Source of the DNA: Musicola paradisiaca NCPPB 2511
Lineage (GTDB): Bacteria > Pseudomonadota > Gammaproteobacteria > Enterobacterales > Enterobacteriaceae
Direction of reading: 5' to 3'
DNA: 64,000 nucleotides
Assembly (NCBI RefSeq): GCF_000400505.1
Contig: NZ_CM001857.1
Coordinates: 1,982,469 to 2,046,468 of the forward strand
Part shown: positions 9,223 to 17,774 of the stretch, piece after piece
How positions within the stretch are numbered: position 1 is the first letter of the stretch
Layout of the letters: each line of letters starts with the position of its first letter
Made by a program: the position numbers and the translations under genes
The notes under the pieces: generated by a model
Database searches by the model: none
Seen by the model: the letters and a program-made list of their open reading frames with translations, nothing else
Told to the model about the DNA's origin: nothing

Positions 9223-9373
9223 CGCATTCGGATTGTTTTTTCTTTTTCAGCCATTTGTCTCTTTCTTTAGAAAATACCGCGTACACAGCGGTGAGTTCAG
9301 CAAGGCATGCAATGCAGCAACAAAGAAATATCAGGCATCTGTTTAACGCAGAAACCTGACATTAATAGAGGGA

Positions 9374-9781
9374 TCAGTTGCCCAGACCCTGTCCGGCTTG
9401 TGAGCGTTCAATCAGCTCGATCTTGTAACCGTCGGGATCTTCCACGAAGGCGATAATCGTCGTTCCACCTTTAACCGGGCCGGCTTCACGGGTGACTTTT
9501 CCGCCAGCCAGCCGAATGGCTTCACATGTCGCGGCGACGTTATCAACGCCCAAAGCAATGTGCCCGAAAGCGGTGCCCAAATCGTAACTGTTTACGCCCC
9601 AGTTGTAGGTTAATTCGATAACAGCGCCTTCGCTTTCTTCGGTATAACCGACAAACGCCAGGGAGTATTTGTATTCTGGATTCTCGCTGGTGCGCAGTAG
9701 ACGCATACCTAATACGTTGGTGTAGAAATCAATAGAACGCGATAAATCGCCGACGCGCAGCATAGTATGAAGTAAACGCAT
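9374..9781 (-). CDS. gloA: Lactoylglutathione lyase (glyoxalase I)
   Basis: This 135-residue VOC-fold enzyme converts the methylglyoxal-glutathione hemithioacetal to S-lactoylglutathione. The four metal ligands of the E. coli nickel enzyme are conserved at the same numbers: His5, Glu56, His74 and Glu122. I chose the ATG at 9781 ([13 protein letters not shown]) because it reproduces the E. coli length; an upstream in-frame ATG exists at 9799 without homology. The neighbouring nemRA genes of E. coli are absent. Confidence 0.96.
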   Translation of the reverse strand: MRLLHTMLRVGDLSRSIDFYTNVLGMRLLRTSENPEYKYSLAFVGYTEESEGAVIELTYNWGVNSYDLGTAFGHIALGVDNVAATCEAIRLAGGKVTREAGPVKGGTTIIAFVEDPDGYKIELIERSQAGQGLGN

Positions 9782-9996
9782 AATGACCCCTATTGTCATC
9801 AGTAGGTTAACCGTAAGACGGTTAGCATGTCAGGCCAGCAGTATAACGTCGTTGATGGAGCGAGTTCAAACCGGCGCAGTGCCGAAACGATGGGCGTTAA
9901 TATTGTCTGTGTGCTGATTTTAGGCGACGGAGGCACACAGCACTTGCCAGTTGTCCGGAACAACGCTTCAATAACAAGGTCAGATGAGGAGGTCCT

Positions 9997-10236
9997 GTGG
10001 CCGAGCAGCTTGAACTTTTCCCTGTGCCTAATCCGTGTCGAGGAATCTGCCAGGCGGATAACCGAGGGTATTGCCGTGGTTGTTTTCGAAGCCGTGAAGA
10101 GAGATTTAATTGGGGAAAATTGACTGATCCTGAAAAACAGGATGTGCTGCGTTTATGTCGACAAAGGATGAAACGTGCTCAACGTGGAGAGAAAATTTCA
10201 GTATCTTCCGGGGACGATCATCCAACCTTGTTTTAA
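9997..10236 (+). CDS. ydhL: DUF1289 small cysteine-rich protein YdhL
   Basis: This 79-residue protein has four cysteines, C14xxxC18...C26xxC29 (PNPCRGIC and GYCRGC), typical of the DUF1289 family and suggestive of metal binding, followed by ERFNWGKL and a basic segment. It matches E. coli YdhL in length and position beside gloA. The start is GTG at 9997, supported by GAGGAGG six bases upstream. The biochemical role is unknown. Confidence 0.9.
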   Translation: MAEQLELFPVPNPCRGICQADNRGYCRGCFRSREERFNWGKLTDPEKQDVLRLCRQRMKRAQRGEKISVSSGDDHPTLF

Positions 10237-10385
10237 GATGTATTGTGATATTTAATGATATAAATTAAGTTCAAGATCATTTTTAATTAATTATTATTTG
10301 CTAGAATAGTTTCTATAACAATAAGACGCTTTTCTGTCGGTTCATTTTTTTTAAATCAGAATTGATTGCAATCCAGGGATGTAAC

Positions 10386-10397
10386 TTAGCATGCTAA
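10386..10397. promoter_or_regulatory. SlyA-type operator upstream of slyA
   Basis: TTAGCATGCTAA is a perfect 12-nt palindrome differing only at the centre from the SlyA consensus TTAGCAAGCTAA. It ends 15 nt before the slyA ATG, just in front of the AAGGAG ribosome-binding site, a position suited to autorepression. Confidence 0.75.
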
Positions 10398-10412
10398 TTA
10401 TAAGGAGAGGTG

Positions 10413-10850
10413 ATGGAATTGCCGTTAGGATCTGATTTAGCCCGGTTGGTTCGTGTATGGCGCGCTTTGATTGACCACCGCTTGAAACCCTTGGAGCTCA
10501 CGCAAACTCATTGGGTTACTTTGCATAATATACACCAACTGCCCCCGGGGCAGTCCCAAATTCAGTTGGCGAAAGCGATAGGTATTGAACAGCCTTCGCT
10601 GGTCAGGACGCTGGATCAACTGGAAGATAAAGGGCTGATTACCCGCCATATTTGCGCGCATGATCGACGTGCCAAACGTATTATGCTGACCGATATGGCT
10701 GACCCTATCATACAGGCGGTGAATGATGTTATTGATCAGACTCGCTGCGAAATATTAGATGGCATTACGCCGGAAGAGGTAAATGAATTATCCACTATAA
10801 TATCCAGACTGGAAAGAAACATATTGGCATTGCACGAGCACCAGGCCTGA
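10413..10850 (+). CDS. slyA: MarR-family transcriptional regulator SlyA
   Basis: This 145-residue winged-helix dimer is closest to E. coli and Salmonella SlyA. The first 80 residues are nearly identical ([30 protein letters not shown]), including the recognition helix region [17 protein letters not shown] and the wing HDRRAKRI. SlyA counteracts H-NS silencing, and in soft-rot bacteria it is reported to affect virulence gene expression. The ATG at 10413 has AAGGAGAGG directly upstream; the preceding GTG at 10410 is less likely. It is convergent with slyB. Confidence 0.97.
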   Translation: MELPLGSDLARLVRVWRALIDHRLKPLELTQTHWVTLHNIHQLPPGQSQIQLAKAIGIEQPSLVRTLDQLEDKGLITRHICAHDRRAKRIMLTDMADPIIQAVNDVIDQTRCEILDGITPEEVNELSTIISRLERNILALHEHQA

Positions 10851-10954
10851 ATTAATAGAAAGAGTAAATATTCTGGCGAATGAAATTTAAATTCCAGCAA
10901 CGTTAATGTTAATTAATGGTATTAAAAAATATCTGTTGGCATTTAATCATTCAG

Positions 10955-10985
10955 TTAATCACCACCCTGTATGGGTGGTGATTAA
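10955..10985. terminator. Bidirectional terminator between slyA and slyB
   Basis: TTAATCACCACCC (10955-10967) and GGGTGGTGATTAA (10973-10985) form a perfect 13-bp stem with a 5-nt loop. The hairpin lies between two convergent genes. Confidence 0.85.
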
Positions 10986-10995
10986 CGATTTGGTA

Positions 10996-11463
10996 TCAAC
11001 GAGGGGAGACGGTAATTGAGCGTCCGTTACTGGCCATCGCAACGCGCTGACCGACACGGAATTTCGTATCTCCTTGTTTCTGCACAACCATAATGGTTGA
11101 CCCATCATCTTTGCGGATTTCCAGTTCTACACCCTGAACCCGGTTGACTGCACCTTCAATACTGTTTCCTGCCACGCCGCCGGCAACCGCGCCGGCAGCG
11201 GTTGCGAGGGTACGGCCTGTTCCCCGGCCGACGGTATTACCGACCAATCCGCCCAATACCGCCCCACCGAGGGTACCGATCATATTGTTTTCTTCACCTG
11301 CCTGAATTTGTACCGGGCGGGTAGAAACGACCGTACCGTAAGTGACGGTCTGAACCTGTTTGGCTTCAGATGCGCTGTAAACGTCTCCTGAAAGGGTGCT
11401 GGTATTGGCGCAACCAGCCAGTGTGATACCTGCCAATGTCATCACAAGAAAACGTTTCATCAT
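10996..11463 (-). CDS. slyB: Outer-membrane lipoprotein SlyB
   Basis: This 155-residue lipoprotein has a signal ending in the lipobox LAGC, a glycine-zipper region (IGTLGGAVLGGLVGNTVGRGTGRTLATAAGAVAGGVAGN, about residues 62-100) and a C-terminal domain with VQGVELEIRKDDGSTIMVVQKQGD. Length and sequence match E. coli SlyB, which is PhoP/PhoQ-controlled there and stabilises outer-membrane proteins under stress. I did not find a convincing PhoP box upstream. It is divergent from anmK. Confidence 0.95.
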   Translation of the reverse strand: MMKRFLVMTLAGITLAGCANTSTLSGDVYSASEAKQVQTVTYGTVVSTRPVQIQAGEENNMIGTLGGAVLGGLVGNTVGRGTGRTLATAAGAVAGGVAGNSIEGAVNRVQGVELEIRKDDGSTIMVVQKQGDTKFRVGQRVAMASNGRSITVSPR

Positions 11464-11807
11464 AGATAAGGACTCCTGTTTTATCGCTGTGTCGGTGCGG
11501 CGGCGCCTTGAGCCGACGTATGGTTTACAATCAAATCATGGTGTGGCTAAAAGCCCCATTCCACTGTTTGATGACAGCCAGAATAGATCTGTGCGCCTAT
11601 ATTGATAATAAACGTATTTAAGCGCTGTCTGTGAAGGCGCATTTTTCTGAAAAATTGTGTCAAATGGTGACTTTTTGACTAATTTGTCATTAGCATAACA
11701 GAAAATGCAAAAAAGCACTAAAAATGAAGATAACGTGCTATTTTTATTACTCTTAATCAACTACGAACTCTCGTTTTCACGTGATCCCCACATACCGGGT
11801 GAATCCC
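11464..11807. other. Divergent slyB/anmK intergenic region
   Basis: These 344 bp contain the promoters of slyB (minus) and anmK (plus). The sequence is AT-rich from about 11590 to 11770. An imperfect PhoP-like direct repeat near 11607-11622 has the wrong spacing. No gene or clear operator is recognised. Confidence 0.45.
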
Positions 11808-12923
11808 ATGCGTGCAGGTAAATATATAGGCATTATGTCTGGCACCAGTCTGGACGGCGTTGATGTTGTATTGGCAGACATCAATGCACGCTCAATAACG
11901 CAACTGGCCAGCTATTTTCATCCTATGCCGGAGTCGATTCGGCAGGCGATCTTATCAATGAATCAGGGGCAGGCGGTGACGCTTTCTGCGCTCGGTCATC
12001 TTGATACCCGGCTTGGCGTGCTGTTTGGCGATGCGGTACTGCAATTGTTGGCGCATAACCGTCTTGGCGCTGGAGATATCGTTGCAATCGGTTGTCACGG
12101 GCAGACTATGTGGCATGAACCCTACGGTGATGCGCCCTGTACGCTGCAAATTGGGGATAATAATCATATTGCCGCTATGACCGGTATTACCACGGTCGGC
12201 GACTTTCGCCGCCGGGATGTCGCTCTGGGCGGTCAGGGCGCGCCCCTGGTTCCTGCGTTTCACCACGCATTGCTGCAACATCCGACGGAGAGGCGGGTCG
12301 TGGTAAATATCGGTGGTATCGCCAACCTGTCCCTGCTATTTCCCGGAGAGCCTATTTTGGGGTACGACACGGGGCCGGGAAATATGCTAATGGATGCGTG
12401 GGTCGCTCAACATCGTGCTCTGCCTTTTGATAAAGATGCCGTCTGGGCGATGACGGGGCGTATCTGCCCGGAGCTCCTGGCGCATTTCCTGGGTGATTCG
12501 TATTTTTCCTTGTCGGCGCCGAAGAGTACCGGGCGCGAATACTTCAACCTGGCCTGGCTGGAGAAACAGCTGGCGGCATTCTCGCCTCTGGCTGTTGAAG
12601 ATGTTCAGGCGACGCTGGCGGCGTTGACCGCCAACAGCATTGCCGAACAGATTAGGCTGCACGGCCGATGCGATCGGGTTCTGGTGTGTGGCGGCGGCGC
12701 GCGCAACCCGTTGCTGATGCAGCAACTTGCCGGACAGTTGCCGATGTCGCATGTCAGTGCTACAGACGAATACGGTATTCGTGGCGATGATATGGAGGCG
12801 CTGGCTTTCGCCTGGCTGGCATTCCGAACGATGTCGGGGCTTGCCGGCAATTTGCCGTCCGTCACCGGGGCGAGGAACGCAACCGTTCTGGGCGCCATCT
12901 TTCCGGCGAACCGGTCGGCCTAA
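11808..12923 (+). CDS. anmK: Anhydro-N-acetylmuramic acid kinase
   Basis: This 371-residue sugar kinase opens and phosphorylates 1,6-anhydroMurNAc to MurNAc-6-P during cell-wall recycling. The N-terminal nucleotide-binding motif [19 protein letters not shown], the catalytic region [24 protein letters not shown], and [19 protein letters not shown] and [11 protein letters not shown] are all present. The ATG at 11808 ([12 protein letters not shown]) gives the family length. mliC and pdxH follow on the same strand as in E. coli. Confidence 0.96.
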   Translation: MRAGKYIGIMSGTSLDGVDVVLADINARSITQLASYFHPMPESIRQAILSMNQGQAVTLSALGHLDTRLGVLFGDAVLQLLAHNRLGAGDIVAIGCHGQTMWHEPYGDAPCTLQIGDNNHIAAMTGITTVGDFRRRDVALGGQGAPLVPAFHHALLQHPTERRVVVNIGGIANLSLLFPGEPILGYDTGPGNMLMDAWVAQHRALPFDKDAVWAMTGRICPELLAHFLGDSYFSLSAPKSTGREYFNLAWLEKQLAAFSPLAVEDVQATLAALTANSIAEQIRLHGRCDRVLVCGGGARNPLLMQQLAGQLPMSHVSATDEYGIRGDDMEALAFAWLAFRTMSGLAGNLPSVTGARNATVLGAIFPANRSA

Positions 12924-13040
12924 TCGGATTTCGCCGAGCCCGAGGGAGTATCGCTATTGCTAGACTGTGAGTGTTGCCTGCAACCCGAGACCATTCCGGT
13001 TGCGGGCGTCTGGATAGCAATATGACAGGAGAACGCCCGA

Positions 13041-13337
13041 ATGAAACCATGGCTGGCAGTATGCGGAATTGCGCTGTTGAGCGGGTGTGCGCTGATAGCG
13101 CCCAAACCGCAATCCCGGATCCTGTACTATCAATGCGGCACGATGCCCCTTACCGTGACGCAGTCGGCAAAACAGGTTGTCTTTCTACTGGACGGCGAAA
13201 GCCATACGCTGCCTGAAGTGCCTGCCGCATCCGGCACACGCTATAGCGATAATCGATACACGTTCTGGAGCAAAGGGCGCCAGGCCTTCATCATGCGTGG
13301 CGAAAGGATCATCGTCAGCGATTGTACGCTCCGGTAG
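13041..13337 (+). CDS. mliC: Membrane-bound C-type lysozyme inhibitor MliC
   Basis: This 98-residue lipoprotein has the lipobox LLSGC (Cys16) and a mature domain with two further cysteines (YYQCG and SDCTL) and the sequence FWSKGRQAFI, typical of the MliC/PliC fold that inserts into the lysozyme active site. ACAGGAGAAC lies upstream of the ATG. It lies between anmK and pdxH as in E. coli (ydhA), probably in one transcript. In a plant-associated bacterium it would protect the wall from host lysozyme-like enzymes; that is inference. Confidence 0.9.
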   Translation: MKPWLAVCGIALLSGCALIAPKPQSRILYYQCGTMPLTVTQSAKQVVFLLDGESHTLPEVPAASGTRYSDNRYTFWSKGRQAFIMRGERIIVSDCTLR

Positions 13338-13424
13338 AGGATGGGGGGCTGCATTGAGATTTTGACGGTTGCGGCGCAGAATGTGGGCACATTTTTCGCC
13401 CGCGCAGGCAATGGCAGGATTCAA

Positions 13425-14126
13425 ATGACAGCAGAACACGACAATTCACGTAATCAGGTACTCACCGCGCCGGGAGATAAGGCGCATCAGATCGATATCG
13501 CTGATTTACGACGCGAATATACCCGTGGCGGGTTGCGCCGCCGCGATCTCACCGATAACCCGTTGGATCTGTTTGAGCGTTGGTTGAAACAGGCCTGCGA
13601 AGCGCAGCTTGCTGATCCGACCGCCATGTGCGTCGCCACGGTGGACGAACAGGGCCAACCTTACCAACGTATCGTCTTGCTGAAGCACTATGATGAAAAA
13701 GGGATGGTGTTCTACACCAATCTCGGCAGCCGTAAGGCGCAGCAACTGGCGAACAACCCCCGCATCAGTCTGTTGTTTCCCTGGCATATGCTGGAGCGGC
13801 AGGTCATCGTTTTGGGTCGTGTGGAAAAGTTGCCCCCGCTGGAGGTGCTGAAATACTTCCACAGTCGTCCCAAGGACAGCCAGATCGGCGCCTGGGTCTC
13901 CCGACAGTCCAGCCGAATTTCTACGCGCGGTATTCTGGAAAGCAAATTCCTTGAAATAAAACAGAAATTTCAGAATGGCGAAGTCCCGTTGCCCAGTTTC
14001 TGGGGCGGTTATCGGGTACACATCGATTCCGTAGAATTCTGGCAAGGGGGCGAGCACCGGTTGCATGACCGTTTCCTTTACCAGCGCCAGGAAAGTGGCT
14101 GGGTGATTGACCGCCTGGCACCGTAA
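13425..14126 (+). CDS. pdxH: Pyridoxine/pyridoxamine 5'-phosphate oxidase
   Basis: This FMN enzyme oxidises PNP or PMP to pyridoxal 5'-phosphate. From [15 protein letters not shown] to the end IDRLAP it aligns closely with E. coli PdxH, including [25 protein letters not shown] and the C-terminal [16 protein letters not shown] chose the ATG at 13425 (MTAEHDNS), giving 233 residues, some 15 longer than E. coli at the N-terminus; the frame is also open to 13341 but without homology. It clusters with pdxY, the salvage kinase, 1.6 kb away. Confidence 0.95.
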   Translation: MTAEHDNSRNQVLTAPGDKAHQIDIADLRREYTRGGLRRRDLTDNPLDLFERWLKQACEAQLADPTAMCVATVDEQGQPYQRIVLLKHYDEKGMVFYTNLGSRKAQQLANNPRISLLFPWHMLERQVIVLGRVEKLPPLEVLKYFHSRPKDSQIGAWVSRQSSRISTRGILESKFLEIKQKFQNGEVPLPSFWGGYRVHIDSVEFWQGGEHRLHDRFLYQRQESGWVIDRLAP

Positions 14127-14267
14127 AACCCGGCAATTTGTTGTGCTAAGCGCTGGCACTCACGGTGTCGGCGCTTTATTCTATGTCACGCTAAATTTTT
14201 CTTTCGCCGTTAGAGGCGAAAAGCCGTGTACCGGCAAAGGTGCAGTCGTTTATACATGGAGACATTG

Positions 14268-15542
14268 ATGGCAAGCAATCTGATTCAACAATTGCAAGAG
14301 CGGGGCCTGGTGGCCCAGGTCACTGACGAGGCTGCGTTGGCAGAGCGACTGGCGCAAGGGCCAATTGCACTGTATTGCGGCTTTGATCCGACCGCCGACA
14401 GCTTGCATTTGGGACATCTGGTGCCGCTGCTGTGCCTGAAACGCTTTCAAATGGCCGGTCACAAACCGGTGGCGCTGGTCGGCGGAGCAACCGGCCTGAT
14501 CGGCGATCCGAGCTTCAAAGCGGCGGAGCGCAAACTGAATACCGAAGAAACTGTCAGCGAGTGGGTGGATAAAATTCGCCGCCAGGCCGCTCCGTTTCTG
14601 GATTTTGATTGTGGTGAAAACAGCGCAGTCGCCGCCAACAACTATGACTGGTTCGGTTCGATGAACGTGCTGACGTTCCTGCGTGATATCGGCAAGCACT
14701 TCTCCGTCAATCAGATGATCAATAAAGAAGCGGTCAAACAACGCCTGAATCGCGATGATGTGGGTATCTCGTTCACCGAGTTTTCCTATAACCTGCTGCA
14801 AGGTTATGACTTTGCTTCGCTGAATGCGCTGCACGGCGTGGAGTTGCAGATCGGCGGTTCCGACCAGTGGGGCAACATTACATCGGGCATCGATTTGACC
14901 CGTCGTCTGCATCAGAAACAGGTATTCGGCCTGACCGTACCGTTGATCACCAAATCCGACGGCACCAAGTTCGGTAAAACTGAAAGCGGCGCGGTATGGT
15001 TGGATCCGAAGAAAACCAGCCCGTACAAGTTTTACCAGTTCTGGATTAACACTGCCGACGCCGATGTATATCGGTTCCTGAAATTCTTCACTTTCCTCGA
15101 TATTGACGCGATCAATGCGCTGGAAGAGGAAGACAAGAACAGCGGCACCGCGCCGCGCGCCCAGTCTGTTTTGGCGGAAGAGGTTACGCGGCTGGTGCAT
15201 GGCGAAGAAGGATTGGTTGCGGCCAGACGTATCACGCAGAGTCTGTTCAATGGCCATCTGGGTGAGCTGACCGAAGCTGATTTTGCGCAACTGGCGCAAG
15301 ACGGGGTGCCGATGGTGGAGCTGGAGAAAGGCGCCGACTTGCAACAGGCGCTGGTGGATTCCGAATTGCAGCCTTCCCGCGGACAGGCGCGCAAGACCAT
15401 TGCGTCCAACGCCATTACCATCAACGGCGAGAAGCAATCTGATCCGGAGTACGTCTTGGCAGATAGCGATCGTCTGTTTGGCCGCTATACGTTGTTGCGC
15501 CGCGGCAAGAAAAATTACTGTCTGGTTTGCTGGAAAGCCTGA
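14268..15542 (+). CDS. tyrS: Tyrosyl-tRNA synthetase
   Basis: This class I synthetase of 424 residues has the same length as the E. coli enzyme. The HIGH-type motif is HLGHL (about residue 45), the tyrosine-binding [10 protein letters not shown] is at about 201, and the KMSKS-type loop is KFGKT. A C-terminal S4-like RNA-binding domain ([19 protein letters not shown]) is complete. The ATG at 14268 ([13 protein letters not shown]) follows GGAGAC. pdxY follows on the same strand beyond a terminator. Confidence 0.98.
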   Translation: MASNLIQQLQERGLVAQVTDEAALAERLAQGPIALYCGFDPTADSLHLGHLVPLLCLKRFQMAGHKPVALVGGATGLIGDPSFKAAERKLNTEETVSEWVDKIRRQAAPFLDFDCGENSAVAANNYDWFGSMNVLTFLRDIGKHFSVNQMINKEAVKQRLNRDDVGISFTEFSYNLLQGYDFASLNALHGVELQIGGSDQWGNITSGIDLTRRLHQKQVFGLTVPLITKSDGTKFGKTESGAVWLDPKKTSPYKFYQFWINTADADVYRFLKFFTFLDIDAINALEEEDKNSGTAPRAQSVLAEEVTRLVHGEEGLVAARRITQSLFNGHLGELTEADFAQLAQDGVPMVELEKGADLQQALVDSELQPSRGQARKTIASNAITINGEKQSDPEYVLADSDRLFGRYTLLRRGKKNYCLVCWKA

Positions 15543-15553
15543 TTCTTCATCGC

Positions 15554-15582
15554 AAGGGAGCCGAGCGCTCCCTTTTGTTTTT
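15554..15582 (+). terminator. Terminator of tyrS
   Basis: AAGGGAG (15554-15560) pairs with CTCCCTT (15568-15574), followed by TTGTTTTT. It begins 12 nt after the tyrS stop codon. Confidence 0.85.
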
Positions 15583-15717
15583 GCGGTGCATGTCAGATCC
15601 GTCTCGTCATTATTCCGTTGCCGTTTCATCGGGTTGGTGAAGTAAGGGTTCGTGTGTCATGACGAGACCAATCTGATAACAACACATCGCATCATGCAGG
15701 CAGGGGCAGTGAGTCTA

Positions 15718-16578
15718 ATGAAAAATATATTGTCGATTCAGTCACATGTGGTATTTGGTCACGCAGGGAATAGTGCGGCGGAGTTTCCGATGCGCCGTAT
15801 GGGGGTTAACGTCTGGCCACTGAATACCGTCCAGTTTTCCAACCATACGCAGTATGGTCAGTGGACCGGGTGCGTCATGCCGGCATCGCATTTAACGGAA
15901 ATCGCCCAGGGGATCGACAACATTGGTCATCTGAAAGATTGTGACGCCGTATTGAGTGGTTACATTGGTTCGCCGGAGCAGGGCGGTCATATCCTCGATA
16001 TTGTCCGGCGGGTGAAGGCCGCCAATCCGCAGGCGATGTATTTTTGCGATCCGGTGATGGGCACACCAGAGAAAGGGTGCATCGTACCGCCCGGCGTGAC
16101 GGATTTTCATTGTCATCAGTCATTGCTGGTGAGCGATGCGATCGCGCCGAATCTGCCGGAGCTGGAATTACTGAGCGGTCAGACTATCCATACCGTGGAT
16201 GAGGCGGTAGCCGCCAGCCGCTTATTGTGTCAGCGTGGTCCGAGAGTGGTGTTGGTGAAACATCTCAGCCGCGCCGCCTATCGTCACGATCGGTTTGAAA
16301 TGCTGTTGGTGACGCCGGAAGAGGCTTGGCATATCAGCCGTCCGCTGGTGGATTTCGGCGAACGTCAGCCTGTCGGCGTGGGCGATTTGACCAGCGGACT
16401 GTTGTTGGTCAATCTGCTGAAGGGCGCGACGCTGGAGAGTGCGCTGGAACACACGACGGCCGCCGTTTATGAGGTCATGCTGACGACCAGCGAAATGCAG
16501 CAGTATGAACTGCAACTGGTTGCGGCGCAGGAGAATATGGTCAGGCCGCGTTTCCATTTCGAGGCCGTGCGCCTCTGA
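15718..16578 (+). CDS. pdxY: Pyridoxal kinase PdxY
   Basis: This 286-residue ribokinase-fold enzyme phosphorylates pyridoxal in the vitamin B6 salvage route. The N-terminal [24 protein letters not shown] and the C-terminal nucleotide-binding loop [18 protein letters not shown], with the catalytic Asp, are conserved with E. coli PdxY. The ATG at 15718 (MKNILSIQ) is chosen by homology; its ribosome-binding site is weak. Its position after tyrS and before gst is as in E. coli. Confidence 0.96.
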   Translation: MKNILSIQSHVVFGHAGNSAAEFPMRRMGVNVWPLNTVQFSNHTQYGQWTGCVMPASHLTEIAQGIDNIGHLKDCDAVLSGYIGSPEQGGHILDIVRRVKAANPQAMYFCDPVMGTPEKGCIVPPGVTDFHCHQSLLVSDAIAPNLPELELLSGQTIHTVDEAVAASRLLCQRGPRVVLVKHLSRAAYRHDRFEMLLVTPEEAWHISRPLVDFGERQPVGVGDLTSGLLLVNLLKGATLESALEHTTAAVYEVMLTTSEMQQYELQLVAAQENMVRPRFHFEAVRL

Positions 16579-16719
16579 GGCCACCGTTCGGTTGGCGCAG
16601 GCGGCGGAAGGGAAGGATCTCCCGCCGCATGTCTGCTACCACAGCGTGCGTTGCAGGTCGGAGGCTGGCGGGCTGTAGCATAGTCGTCAGCCTCGCTCCC
16701 GTTCAACGGCGGCGCTCGT

Positions 16720-17334
16720 TTAGTATTTGACCTCGAGCCCTTCAGCCGTTAACGCTTTTTCAACCGACGGCCGACCCGATACCCGTTCCAGAAATGCCAG
16801 CAACGCCGGGAACTGTATCAGATCCAGTTTAAATTCAGGCGCCCAACGGCATACCGTAAACAAGTATGCATCCGCCACGCCGAAACGGTTTCCCACCAGA
16901 TAGTCGTGCTCTCCCAATACTTCATTCAGATAGCGGAATCGCTGTGTGAGATAGCTGCGCAGCAGGTCTTTGTACAATTCCGGCGTGCCAGGGCGAAACA
17001 GCGGGGTAAAGGATTTGTGAAGTTCAGTGGCGATGTAGCTCAGCCATTCGATGGCATGATAATGGTGGATAGTCGCCGGCGGCGCGATCAGGTTATATTG
17101 CGGCGCTTTATCCGCCAGATAGAGCGAAATTGCAATGCACTCCGTCAGAATAGACCCATCGTCAAGAACCAGCGCCGGAACCAGCCCTTTCGGGTTGATC
17201 AGCAAATAGTCCTGACCTTGTTCAGTCTTTTTGGTGCGCGTATCAACGTTGTCCAGAGAAAAACGAGCACGTGTCTCACATAGAATGATATGTGGAAATA
17301 ACGCGCTGCTTCCTGGCCGGTAATAAAATTTCAT
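16720..17334 (-). CDS. gstA: Glutathione S-transferase (GstA-like, beta class)
   Basis: This 204-residue protein has an N-terminal thioredoxin-like GSH-binding domain (LINPKGLVPALVLDDGSILTE, with the cis-Pro) and an all-helical C-terminal domain (ELHKSFTPLFRPGTP, GVADAYLFTVCRW). It resembles E. coli GstA in length and position. Beta-class enzymes use a Cys near residue 10; here the N-terminus is MKFYYRPGSSALF with Ser in that region, so catalytic behaviour may differ. It conjugates glutathione to electrophiles by family inference. Confidence 0.9.
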   Translation of the reverse strand: MKFYYRPGSSALFPHIILCETRARFSLDNVDTRTKKTEQGQDYLLINPKGLVPALVLDDGSILTECIAISLYLADKAPQYNLIAPPATIHHYHAIEWLSYIATELHKSFTPLFRPGTPELYKDLLRSYLTQRFRYLNEVLGEHDYLVGNRFGVADAYLFTVCRWAPEFKLDLIQFPALLAFLERVSGRPSVEKALTAEGLEVKY

Positions 17335-17774
17335 ATACCATTCCTTCCATCGCGAGCATTGAGAATCTTTACTGTGTGTAGTGATTAATTATCGATAAAT
17401 TCTTAATAAGAAGATGTAAAGCAATATTGCAATAAATAACCATGGCCGGATGTGCGATACATCGCAAGTGCCGTTACTGAAATCGTAGTCGTGGATGCAT
17501 TATTTTCTCTCCCAATTTTCCCTATGTGCTTTTTTTTATTAAAAAATCCGGTGGTTATAATTAAAAAAACAGTATTTCAGTTATTTTCGGATACCCTATT
17601 TTTTGTTAAAAATATGTTAATCATAATTTGTGTTATCTTTAATAATGAGTCTCGATAATGATGATTAACGGGGCGCCGGATGGCGACCCTGAACAGCATG
17701 CAGCGATGTCTGCAGGATGCAATACCAGCGGAAGGTCGGTTTGAGACAACGCTGTTCATCCGGGAGAATGCATC
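17335..17774. other. AT-rich region between gst and acnA
   Basis: These 440 bp are far richer in A and T than the genes on both sides, mostly in 17370-17660. They contain two perfect small palindromes, GCAATATTGC (17421-17430) and TGCGATACATCGCA (17453-17466). The open frame at 17452-17658 has no family resemblance and a poor start. The stretch must include the promoters of gst (minus) and acnA (plus). Confidence 0.5.

Noticed and set aside
11600..11625. PhoP box for slyB
   Set aside because: Two GTTTA-like half-sites are present but one is degenerate and their spacing is one base short of the 11-nt period.
14250..15629. Long minus-strand frame opposite tyrS
   Set aside because: It is a codon-bias shadow of tyrS; its sequence has no domain and tyrS is certain.
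17452..17658. Short hydrophobic ORF in the AT-rich region before acnA
   Set aside because: It has no ribosome-binding site, starts at GTG and is explained by AT-rich composition giving Phe/Ile/Leu codons.
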